The notes under the pieces are model-generated. The model was not told where the DNA came from. It saw only the letters and a program-made list of their open reading frames with translations, and did no database searches. From Streptomyces scabichelini (GTDB lineage: Bacteria > Actinomycetota > Actinomycetes > Streptomycetales > Streptomycetaceae): a stretch of 52,430 bases of DNA. A program made the position numbers and the translations under genes. Position 1 is the first letter of the stretch, and each line of letters begins with the position of its first letter. This document shows, piece by piece, positions 41,007 to 47,953 of this stretch. Location: contig NZ_JAAKZY010000058.1 of assembly GCF_011045015.1 (NCBI RefSeq), positions 1 through 52,430 of the forward strand. The letters run 5' to 3'.

Positions 41007-41996
41007 TCAGTGAACGCCGTGGCATTGCGCGGCGGAGTTCGCGGACAGGAGCCGGGCCAGCCAGTCGGTGCGGGTTCGGCGGGCTGTGGCCGAGATGCGT
41101 GCCTGCGGGTACAGGGCGTCGAAGCCGTGGAAGCCGCCTGCCCAGACGTGGAGTTCGGCCTGGCCGCCTGCCGCCCAGATGCGGGTGGCGTAGTCGGTGT
41201 CCTCGTCGCGGAAGACTTCGGCGGAACCGGTGTCGATGTAGGTGGCCGGCAGGCCCGAGAGGTCGTCGGCCAGCGCGGGTGAGACGTAGGCGGGCACCTC
41301 GTCGCCGGTGAGGTCGCCGAGGACGGCGAGCCATCCGAACGCGTTCATCTCGCCGGTCCAGACACCGGGCACGCCGGAATACTGGCGGCTGGAGGTGCTG
41401 GTGTTGCGGTGGTCGAGCATGGGGCAGATCAGCATCTGCGCGGCGATCGCCGGGGTGCCGAGGTCGCGGGCCAGCAGGGTGAGGCCGGCGGCGAGGCCAC
41501 CGCCCGCGCTGGCACCGGCGACGATGATCCGGGCGGGGTCGATGCCCAGTTCGGAGGCGTGTTCGGCGATCCAGAGCAGTCCCTGGTGGCAGTCGTCGAC
41601 GAGGGTGGTGCCGGTGACCTCCGGCGCGAGCCGGTAGTCCACGGAGGCGACGACGGCGCCGAACTCGTCGAGCCACTCCAACGGGATGTCGATCTGCGAG
41701 AAGCGGTCGCCCATGACCATTCCGCCACCGTGGATCCAGTAGACGCAGGGTGCGGCGGGCGTGGTGCGATCGGCGTGCGCGGGACTGAAGACCGACAGGC
41801 GGATCTGGGCGCCGTCCTTGGCCGGCACGGTGATCTCGCGCCGGTCGACCTGCCGGTGCGCGAGGAGGGACTCGATGGGCGTCGAGGGGAGCTGACGCAG
41901 TTGCGCGAGAACTTCCGGGTTGAGCTGGGACATGAGGGGCATGTCGGCCAGCAGCTCACGCAGTTCGGGGTCCAGGGCGGGGCGTGCCATGGTCAT
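41007..41996 (-). CDS. Alpha/beta hydrolase, hormone-sensitive lipase family
   Basis: 329 residues. HSL-family features: oxyanion-hole HGGGMVMGD, VVASVDYRLAPE, nucleophile GASAGGGLAAG, Asp in DTGSAEVFRDED and His in HVWAGGFHGFD. An esterase/lipase for short acyl esters. Located 103 bases downstream of the ABM gene in the same orientation, so it may be cotranscribed under the AraC-type regulator. It seems part of the separate AraC module and not of the CoA regulon. Confidence 0.93.
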   Translation of the reverse strand: MTMARPALDPELRELLADMPLMSQLNPEVLAQLRQLPSTPIESLLAHRQVDRREITVPAKDGAQIRLSVFSPAHADRTTPAAPCVYWIHGGGMVMGDRFSQIDIPLEWLDEFGAVVASVDYRLAPEVTGTTLVDDCHQGLLWIAEHASELGIDPARIIVAGASAGGGLAAGLTLLARDLGTPAIAAQMLICPMLDHRNTSTSSRQYSGVPGVWTGEMNAFGWLAVLGDLTGDEVPAYVSPALADDLSGLPATYIDTGSAEVFRDEDTDYATRIWAAGGQAELHVWAGGFHGFDALYPQARISATARRTRTDWLARLLSANSAAQCHGVH

Positions 41997-42099
41997 GTCG
42001 TTGCCTTTCGTGGGGTGGTGCCGGACAGTCGGACGGCGATGGGCGCTGCGTCGTGGCAGGTGCCGAGGGGCAGGAGGGCCGGGGGGCGATCCAGGGGCT

Positions 42100-42417
42100 T
42101 CAGAAGGCGGTCTTGCCGCGGACCGGGACGTAGTCGGTGTACTCGGACTCCTTGGCCAGCAGTCCGTCGAGCTGCGCCACGATGGCCTGGGCGGCCTCGT
42201 CGGCGAAGATGCGGTGGTGGTCCGCCTCGCTGGTCCAGCCCTCGGTGACGTGGACGACGTCGGGGGCGGACGCTGAACGGGAGACGAGGTAGACGACGCA
42301 GTGTTCGCTCGCGCCCGGGCTGCCCTCGTCCAGGCCGGTCAGCAGCAGGTCGACCAGCCGGTCGCCCATTCCGGGCCTGGCGGTCAGGGTGGCGTTGAAG
42401 CCGTACTTGGCAATCAT
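42100..42417 (-). CDS. Antibiotic biosynthesis monooxygenase (ABM)-domain protein
   Basis: 105 residues from ATG at 42417 (AAGAAGG five bases upstream). Small ferredoxin-like ABM domain: NATLTARPGMGDRLVDLLLTGLDE, CVVYLVSRSASAPDVVHVTEGWTSEADHHRIFADE. Such proteins include cofactor-free monooxygenases and heme-degrading enzymes, but many have no known activity. A conserved 33-base element (42478-42510) precedes it and recurs upstream of the SDR at 43631; the AraC gene lies between the two targets. Confidence 0.85.
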   Translation of the reverse strand: MIAKYGFNATLTARPGMGDRLVDLLLTGLDEGSPGASEHCVVYLVSRSASAPDVVHVTEGWTSEADHHRIFADEAAQAIVAQLDGLLAKESEYTDYVPVRGKTAF

Positions 42418-42477
42418 GGAGGCCTTCTTCTGCGTTGGTGGAGTGAGGTGACTCCATTCAACCGTGCTGACCTGCGG

Positions 42478-42510
42478 AAACGTTAGAACGATGCTCGCTG
42501 CTCCTTGCAC
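42478..42510 (-). promoter_or_regulatory. Putative AraC operator, copy 1 (ABM promoter)
   Basis: On the minus strand it begins GTGCAAGGAGCAGCGAG and ends GTTCTAACGTTT. It agrees with 43494-43526 at 28 of 33 positions and has the same orientation relative to its target gene, 60 bases before the ABM start. Confidence 0.7.
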
Positions 42511-42561
42511 AATCCTCGCGGCTACGGGAGCCCGGATGCCGAAGGGTGCTGCAATGGACGC

Positions 42562-43467
42562 ATGTACCTCGAAGAGCTCCGCACCCTGCTGGCCCGGCAT
42601 GTGCGACCCGACTGGACAACGGCCATCGATGGCGTTCTGATCTCGAAGGTCGACCGGTCGGATCCGCCTGCCCCCTCCATGTCCGGCACGGTCCTCGCGG
42701 TCATCGCCCAGGGCGCCAAACGCCTCGCCCTGGGCGACCGGGTCTACGAGTACGGGCCCGGGCAGTACCTGGTCGCCTCCGTCGACCTGCCTGTCACGGG
42801 GCAGTTCACCCAGGCCGAGCCCGAGCAGCCGGCCCTCGGCTTCGGTCTCGTGCTGGAACCGTCCGCCATCGCCGAACTGCTGCTGCAGGCCGGTCCCGGG
42901 GACATCCCCCGCCCCGATGGAGGCGTTCCGTCGGGGATCGCCGTCAGCGACGCTTCAGCCGCGCTGCTCGACGCGGTGATCCGGCTGCTGCGCCTGCTCG
43001 ACGAGCCCCGCGACCGGGCCGTACTGGCGCCGCTGGTCAAACGCGAGATCCTGTGGCGCCTGATCACCGGCGAGCAGGGGGCGACGGTTCGTCAACTCGG
43101 CCTGGCCGACAGCGGCCTCAGCCACATCTCGCGGGCCGTGCGCTGGATCCGCGAGCACTACGCGCAGCCCTTCCGGGTCGAGGACGTGGCCCGCATGTCC
43201 GGCATGAGCGTGTCCGCCTTCTACCGCAACTTCCAGGCGGTGACCGCGATGAGCCCCATCCAGTTCCAGAAACAGATCCGGCTGCAGGAGGCCCGGCTGC
43301 TGCTCGCCACCCACCCGGGCGACGTCACCGGGGTCGGCCAGCGCGTGGGCTATGACAACCCGTCGCAGTTCAGCCGGGAGTACCGCCGCCAGTTCGGCGC
43401 ACCCCCGAGCCTGGACGCGGCCCGCCTGCGGGACACCGCACGCACCCCCGCGGGCATCCTGCCCTGA
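42562..43467 (+). CDS. AraC-family transcriptional regulator
   Basis: 301 residues from ATG at 42562 (weak GGA six bases upstream; no better start seen). N-terminal cupin-like AraC_N sensor domain (GTVLAVIAQGAKRLALGDRVYEYGPGQYLVASVDLPVTG) and C-terminal double helix-turn-helix (FRVEDVARMSGMSVSAFYRNF, then GVGQRVGYDNPSQFSREYRRQFGAPP). Divergent from ABM/esterase and upstream of the SDR at 43631; duplicated 33-base elements at both target promoters suggest it controls both. Confidence 0.93.
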   Translation: MYLEELRTLLARHVRPDWTTAIDGVLISKVDRSDPPAPSMSGTVLAVIAQGAKRLALGDRVYEYGPGQYLVASVDLPVTGQFTQAEPEQPALGFGLVLEPSAIAELLLQAGPGDIPRPDGGVPSGIAVSDASAALLDAVIRLLRLLDEPRDRAVLAPLVKREILWRLITGEQGATVRQLGLADSGLSHISRAVRWIREHYAQPFRVEDVARMSGMSVSAFYRNFQAVTAMSPIQFQKQIRLQEARLLLATHPGDVTGVGQRVGYDNPSQFSREYRRQFGAPPSLDAARLRDTARTPAGILP

Positions 43468-43493
43468 GGCGAACTGGACCGCCGTAGAGGATC

Positions 43494-43526
43494 GTGCAAG
43501 GAGTAGCGAGGATAGTTCTACTGTTT
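43494..43526 (+). promoter_or_regulatory. Putative AraC operator, copy 2 (SDR promoter)
   Basis: Begins GTGCAAGGAGTAGCGAG and ends GTTCTACTGTTT. It agrees with the reverse complement of 42478-42510 at 28 of 33 positions and lies 104 bases upstream of the SDR start, oriented toward it. Confidence 0.7.
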
Positions 43527-43630
43527 CAGCAGGTCAGAGCGATTCAATGGGATCACTGGTTCTCCCGGGGAGCAGAAAAATGCCTGCCCCTCCGTGAATC
43601 CCATCCCATCGCATCGCAAAGGATCACACC

Positions 43631-44380
43631 ATGAAGACCGTTCTGATCACTGGTACTTCGTCCGGATACGGGCGGGAGACCGCCCGCCACTTCCACGCCC
43701 AGGGCTGGAACGTCGTCGCCACGATGCGCACCCCGCGTCCGGACGTCCTTCCCGAGTCGGACCGGCTCCGCGTCATCGAGCTCGACGTGACCAAGCCCGA
43801 GAGCATCACCACCGCGTTCGAGGCGGCGGGGCCCATCGACGTCCTGGTCAACAACGCGGGTGTCCCGTCGATCAGCGTCTTCGAGAGCACTCCCATGGCC
43901 CGCGTACGGGAGGTGTTCGAGACCAACACGTTCGGCGTGATGGCGACGACCCAGGCGGTGCTGCCCCAGTTCCGCGAGCGCGGCTCCGGCGTGGTGGTCA
44001 ACGTGACCTCCAGCGTGGTGCTGGGACACATGCCGCTCTCGGCCGTCTACAAGGCGAGCAAGATGGCCGTCGAGGGGTTCACCGCATCCCTCGCGCTCGA
44101 GCTCGCGCCCTTCGGCGTGCGGGCGAAGACAGTCGAGCCGGGCGCCTGCCTCACGACGAACTTCGCCGCCAACGCCACCAGCGGCACCTCGCTGGACGAG
44201 CTGATCCCGGCGCCCTACGCAGCCTTCGCGAAGAAGGCCATGGACGGCTTCACGGGCCAGGACCTGTTCACCAAGGAGAGCGCCGTCGCCGAGACGGTGT
44301 GGCGAGCCGTGCACGACACGACCGGCCAGCTCCGGTTCCCGGCCGGCCCCGACGCGGTCTGGCTCGCCCAGGCGAAGTGA
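43631..44380 (+). CDS. SDR oxidoreductase
   Basis: 249 residues from ATG (AAAGGA seven bases upstream). Cofactor motif TGTSSGYGRE, NNAG, catalytic Ser and Tyr-x3-Lys (YKASK), PGACLTTNF. This is the classical SDR subgroup often found beside AraC regulators, acting on unidentified aldehydes or ketones. Under the putative AraC operator copy 2, and followed by a strong hairpin terminator. Confidence 0.93.
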   Translation: MKTVLITGTSSGYGRETARHFHAQGWNVVATMRTPRPDVLPESDRLRVIELDVTKPESITTAFEAAGPIDVLVNNAGVPSISVFESTPMARVREVFETNTFGVMATTQAVLPQFRERGSGVVVNVTSSVVLGHMPLSAVYKASKMAVEGFTASLALELAPFGVRAKTVEPGACLTTNFAANATSGTSLDELIPAPYAAFAKKAMDGFTGQDLFTKESAVAETVWRAVHDTTGQLRFPAGPDAVWLAQAK

Positions 44381-44418
44381 TCAGCCGGCAGGCAGGCTTG
44401 ACGCCGCACTCACACCAC

Positions 44419-44452
44419 GAGCCGGCCCCGTGCACACGCACGGGGCCGGCTC
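44419..44452. terminator. Strong bidirectional hairpin terminator
   Basis: Perfect 15-bp stem GAGCCGGCCCCGTGC / GCACGGGGCCGGCTC with loop ACAC, between the convergent SDR and GntR regulator 2 genes. Confidence 0.85.
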
Positions 44453-44510
44453 GCTGTCAGGCGCCTCCGGACCATGGACAGAACCCGTGGACGGAATGCG
44501 GATCCTCTGC

Positions 44511-45341
44511 TCAGTCGATGAGTTCCAGGACCGTCTTCGGGCCCGCCGCGTTCACGACGTCGTCCGCGCTGGAGAGGTGGCGCTGCCAGAGCTTCTCGGC
44601 CTCGTCCGCCTTGCCGGCCTCGATCAGGCCCACCAGCCGGACATGCGCACGGTGGCCCTTGAGAGCCTGGGTCTTCTGGGCCTCGGTGTCGGCGGCGGCA
44701 GCGGTGTACGAGGCGTTGGCGCGGTCGACGATGTTGCGCAGCATGCCGCAGAGCAGGATCAGGGTCTGGTTGCCGGTCAGCTCCACCAGCAGGGCGTGGA
44801 AGGCGTCCTGGGCGTCGACCAGGCCGAGCGGGTCGTCCAGGACGGTCTTCTCGGCGGCCACCGCCTCGCGCAGCCGCTTGATGTCCGCCGCCGTGTGCTT
44901 GGCGGCGAGCTGGCGGGCGCACGGCGGCTCGATCAGCGCCGCCGCGCGGTAGACGTCACCCAGGGTGGCGCCGCGGTACTCCAGGATGAGACCGGCGAAG
45001 CGGGCCGCGACATCGGAGTCCGGCGCGCTCACCCGGGCGCCGCCGTGTGCTCCGCGGCGCACCGTGATCAGTGACTCGGACTCCAGTACGCGGAAGGCCT
45101 CGCGCAGGGTCGGCCGGGAGATGCCGAACTGCTCCATCAGGCCGGACTCCGGCGGCAGCGCGTCGCCGGGCTTCAGCTCGCCGCGTACGATCTGGCGGCG
45201 CAGATGTCCGGCGACCAGCTCGGCCGTCTTCGGGACGCGCACCTGGCGCCCGACGCGTGCGCGGGAGGGTACGGGCACGGTGGGTACTTCTGCTGCGCCG
45301 GCTGCCTCGGCCACGACGGACTCTCCTCGCTTGTGATCCAT
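44511..45341 (-). CDS. GntR-family regulator, FadR/FCD type (regulator 2)
   Basis: 276 residues from ATG at 45341; the frame is open to 45476 but the extension covers the intergenic operator zone. Winged helix-turn-helix with SRPTLREAFRVLESESLI (residues 75-92) identical to regulator 1 at 17645, and an FCD domain (AFHALLVELTGN, LKGHRAHVRLVGLI). The N-terminal arm and FCD ligand residues differ from regulator 1, so the two may read the same DNA with different effectors. An inverted repeat TTTGC-N8-GCAAA lies ten bases upstream of the start. Divergent from the crotonase/DUF2889 pair. Confidence 0.93.
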   Translation of the reverse strand: MDHKRGESVVAEAAGAAEVPTVPVPSRARVGRQVRVPKTAELVAGHLRRQIVRGELKPGDALPPESGLMEQFGISRPTLREAFRVLESESLITVRRGAHGGARVSAPDSDVAARFAGLILEYRGATLGDVYRAAALIEPPCARQLAAKHTAADIKRLREAVAAEKTVLDDPLGLVDAQDAFHALLVELTGNQTLILLCGMLRNIVDRANASYTAAAADTEAQKTQALKGHRAHVRLVGLIEAGKADEAEKLWQRHLSSADDVVNAAGPKTVLELID

Positions 45342-45350
45342 CCCGTCCAC

Positions 45351-45368
45351 TTTGCCTGATATAGCAAA
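45351..45368. promoter_or_regulatory. Inverted repeat upstream of GntR regulator 2
   Basis: TTTGC-CTGATATA-GCAAA, ten bases before the start codon of the regulator on the minus strand. It differs from the common AT-rich element and may be an autoregulatory or distinct operator. Confidence 0.4.
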
Positions 45369-45458
45369 ATGAATCTTCTTAGTGCACCGAGGGTACCAGG
45401 TCAAGAGCCGGGTGATCATCTCCTTGTCCCCATCTGATCTGGTGCCGGGAGGGCGGGT

Positions 45459-45487
45459 GGTATATAGATGATTCATCTAGCTATACC
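45459..45487. promoter_or_regulatory. 29-bp palindrome upstream of crotonase/DUF2889
   Basis: GGTATA-TAGATG-ATT-CATCTA-GC-TATACC: inner 6-bp arms and outer 6-bp arms are both perfectly complementary, offset by two bases. It lies 29 bases before the crotonase ATG and includes TAGCTAT as in the 8642 site. Confidence 0.65.
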
Positions 45488-45515
45488 GCCGACGGGCCTC
45501 ACGGGAGTGACCTCG

Positions 45516-46361
45516 ATGACCGAGAATCCGACCCCGGTGATCCTCACCGAACTGACCGGCGACGGGGTCATGCTGCTCACCCTGAACCGGCCCGAGCGGC
45601 ACAACGCCTGGACCCTGGAGATGGAGCTGCTCTACAACGAGCTGTTCGACCGCGCCGAGTCGGATCCGGCCGTACGGGCAGTCGTCCTCACCGGCGCGGG
45701 CCACCGCAGCTTCTGTCCGGGCATGGACATGAGCGTGCTGGATGGAGCGTCCTCCGGTGCCAGTCCGTGGCCGACCGACAAGCTGCCGCCGCGCACCCGG
45801 CCGATGACCTGCCCGAAGCCCGTCGTGGCGGCCGTCAACGGTGCCTGCGCCGGGATCGGCTTCAACCAGGCGGTGATGTGCGACGTGCGGTTCGCCGTGC
45901 CGGGTGCCAAGTTCGCCGCCGCCTTCAGTGCGCGGGGCCTCGTGGCGGAGGACGGCGTCTCCTGGATCCTGCCGCGGCTCGTCGGATACGGGAACGCCGG
46001 CGACCTGCTGCTGTCCTCGCGCCGGATCAGCGGCACCGAGGCGTTCGAGATGGGCCTCGTCAACCGCCTCTGCGAACCCGGGGACCTGCTCCCGGCGGCG
46101 CTCGCGTACGCCACCGAACTGGCCCGCTCGGCCAGCCCGTACGCCATGTCCCTCATCAAGCGGCAGCTCGCGGACGACCAGACGCGGACGTTCGTGGAGA
46201 GCCGGGACGCCGCGGCCGCGCTGCTGGCGACGGCCAAGCGCGCGCCGGACTACCGGGAGGGCGTACGCAGCTTCATCGAGCGGCGGCAACCGGAGTTCGC
46301 GGCACTGGGAGAGTCGGCGGCGCTGGGGGAGCCGGTGGCGCTGGGGGAGGAGTCGTCGTGA
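45516..46361 (+). CDS. Enoyl-CoA hydratase/isomerase (crotonase)
   Basis: 281 residues from ATG at 45516 (GGGAG eight bases upstream). FCPGMDMSVLDG and GACAGIGFNQAVMCDVRFA are the oxyanion-hole segments; the acidic residue is in ARGLVAEDGVSWILPR. Close paralogue of the crotonase at 36757. The C-terminus contains a short Gly/Ala/Leu repeat (ALGESAALGEPVALGEE). Its stop overlaps the GTG start of the DUF2889 gene, showing coupling. Confidence 0.92.
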   Translation: MTENPTPVILTELTGDGVMLLTLNRPERHNAWTLEMELLYNELFDRAESDPAVRAVVLTGAGHRSFCPGMDMSVLDGASSGASPWPTDKLPPRTRPMTCPKPVVAAVNGACAGIGFNQAVMCDVRFAVPGAKFAAAFSARGLVAEDGVSWILPRLVGYGNAGDLLLSSRRISGTEAFEMGLVNRLCEPGDLLPAALAYATELARSASPYAMSLIKRQLADDQTRTFVESRDAAAALLATAKRAPDYREGVRSFIERRQPEFAALGESAALGEPVALGEESS

Positions 46362-46930
46362 GCCGCGCCGAACTGCCGCTGCACCGCCGTACGATCACCG
46401 TCACCGCGTACAAGGAGGGCCGGGACGAGATCTCGGTCGAGGCGGAACTGTGCGACGAGCGGCCGTGGGCGGACCCCGGCGCGGATGTCGTCCACCGCAT
46501 GGCGCTCGCGGTACGAATCCGGCTGGCGGACATGGTCATCGTGGCGGCCGACGCGGACATGCGCACGTTTCCGCACGCCGAATGCCCTCTGATCACGCCG
46601 GCCTTCGACGGTCTGGTCGGGCTCAGTGTCGCCGCCGGGTACAACCGTGCCATCCAGGAGCGGTTCCGTGGTGTGTCCGGCTGCTCTCACCTGCACGAAC
46701 TGGCCCGTGCCCTCGGCCCTGCCGTGGTCCAGTCCGGCATCTCGGCCAACGCCGGGCTCCGGATGGCCGGCAGGCCCTCCCACGATCCGCGCTCCACGGC
46801 GGGCGTGCTGAACAGTTGCCACATATGGGCGCCGGACGGGGTGGGCCTGCGCAAGCTCGACGCCGGGTGGCGGCCCGGTGAAGGGCCGCGCCCGGTACCG
46901 GAGGTCGAGGTGTTCGAGGGCCCACGGTAG
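46358..46930 (+). CDS. DUF2889 protein
   Basis: 190 residues from GTG at 46358 (GGAGG seven bases upstream), overlapping the crotonase stop (GTGA). The chain matches my recollection of DUF2889: N-terminal RRTITVTAYKEGRDEISVEAELCDERP, central FPHAECPLITP, GCSHLHELARALGPA and C-terminal LNSCHIWAPDG. Conserved His/Cys clusters (HAEC, CSHLH, SCH) could bind a metal. No function is established for the family. Coupling to a crotonase suggests a role on the same CoA intermediate. Confidence 0.8.
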   Translation: MSRAELPLHRRTITVTAYKEGRDEISVEAELCDERPWADPGADVVHRMALAVRIRLADMVIVAADADMRTFPHAECPLITPAFDGLVGLSVAAGYNRAIQERFRGVSGCSHLHELARALGPAVVQSGISANAGLRMAGRPSHDPRSTAGVLNSCHIWAPDGVGLRKLDAGWRPGEGPRPVPEVEVFEGPR

Positions 46931-47283
46931 CGCTCCGCTTTGTAGGCCGATTCTCAGGTGCGGGTCCGTTGTGGCTGGTCGCGCCCGCGCGGCGGAGCCG
47001 CATATGTCACAGCCCCGCGCCCCTGACGGGGCGCGCGGCACCTGACGTCAGATCACTTCCCTCTCAGCTGCGGGAAGTTCGCGCGGCGATCCGTGTCACC
47101 GGGGTGCCCCCACTCGATCTCGTGACCGGGCCTCACGGTAATGTGCGTCATTGAGTGTTCAAGATCATTTAACAGCCCCCGGGTGCTTGGTCGGCCGCTG
47201 CCGTCTCGGCACTCGGGACATGCACGGCATCCGCTTTCACAGCCAGGAACTCGTTCAGAGAAATCTTTCTGGAGACATACCTG
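46931..47283. other. Non-coding spacer with repeat copy 3
   Basis: 353 bases without a supported gene. The left part is the dispersed repeat (46955-47044); the rest shows no convincing ORF, and no clear promoter was found for the DUF3455 gene beyond an AT-richer patch near 47150-47173. Confidence 0.6.
46955..47044. repeat. Dispersed intergenic repeat, copy 3
   Basis: Contains TGTGGCTGGTCGCGCCC, GCGGCGGAGCCGCATAT and ACAGCCCCGCGCCCC, and a stem CGCGCCCC / GGGGCGCG (47016-47023 and 47028-47035). It is bounded by 7-bp inverted ends CAGGTGC / GCACCTG, and follows the DUF2889 stop by 24 bases, so it may act as its terminator. Confidence 0.8.
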
Positions 47284-47853
47284 ATGAAGCTCGCCAGACG
47301 TCTCATCCTCACGACCACAGCCATCGCCGCCGTGACCGTCGGCACGCTCTTGAGCGCGACGGTCGGCCAGGCCACAACCTCGAAGCCCGCCCCCGCCACC
47401 GCTGATGCCAAGGCCGCGCCGAAGGTCCCCGACGCGCTGAAGGTCCCCGACGGCAACCGGCTCACCGGCGTCTTCTCCGCCAACGGCGTCCAGACCTACA
47501 CCTGCACCGACGGCGCCTGGAAGCTGCTGGAGCCCGCCGCCACCCTCTCGGCCAAGAATGACAGCGCCCACCGCCCCGTCGCCCTCCACTCCCGCGGCCC
47601 CGTATGGGTGTCCACGGTGGACGGCAGCGCGGTCAACGCCGCCGCCGTCGCCACCTCTCCCAAGACCGGCACCATCCCCGAGCTCCTCCTGAAGTCCACC
47701 GCCACTCGCGGTACCGGAGCCTTCGCCGACGTCTCCTACATTCAGCGTCTCAACACCCAGGGCGGCGTCGCCCCCACCACCGCCTGCACGGGCACCGAGC
47801 AGATCAGCGTCCCCTACTCCGCCCTCTACACCTTCTACAAGCCCGCCAAGTGA
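47284..47853 (+). CDS. Secreted DUF3455-like protein
   Basis: 189 residues from ATG (GGAG nine bases upstream). A signal peptide is clear: basic MKLARR, hydrophobic LILTTTAIAAVTVGTLLSATVG and an AxA-like cut near GQATT. Mature features (GVQTYTCTDGAWKLLEPAATL, HSRGPVWVSTVDGS, ELLLKSTATRGTGAFADVSYIQRLNTQGG, TTACTGTEQISVPYSALYTFYKPA) fit DUF3455, an extracellular domain of unknown function. Two Cys in the mature part may form a disulfide. It seems unrelated to the CoA pathway and ends before a strong terminator. Confidence 0.88.
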   Translation: MKLARRLILTTTAIAAVTVGTLLSATVGQATTSKPAPATADAKAAPKVPDALKVPDGNRLTGVFSANGVQTYTCTDGAWKLLEPAATLSAKNDSAHRPVALHSRGPVWVSTVDGSAVNAAAVATSPKTGTIPELLLKSTATRGTGAFADVSYIQRLNTQGGVAPTTACTGTEQISVPYSALYTFYKPAK

Positions 47854-47894
47854 TGCGGTAAGCAGCAACGGCAGGGCACTCGGCAGCATGCGAA

Positions 47895-47931
47895 CGGGCG
47901 GTGCCCGCGCGATGAGCGCGGGCACCGCCCG
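47895..47931. terminator. Strong bidirectional hairpin terminator
   Basis: Perfect 16-bp stem CGGGCGGTGCCCGCGC / GCGCGGGCACCGCCCG with loop GATGA, between the convergent DUF3455 and dehydrogenase genes. Confidence 0.85.
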
Positions 47932-47953
47932 GAGCGACGACGGCGCAGCAGGG

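Noticed and set aside
42100..42417. Sign of an antibiotic biosynthetic cluster because of the ABM domain
   Set aside because: No PKS, NRPS, terpene or tailoring genes surround it; ABM domains are common in stress and metabolic loci.
47149..47283. Small peptide gene upstream of the DUF3455 gene
   Set aside because: The frame beginning MHGIRFHSQ continues into Arg/His-rich nonsense overlapping the signal peptide of the real gene.
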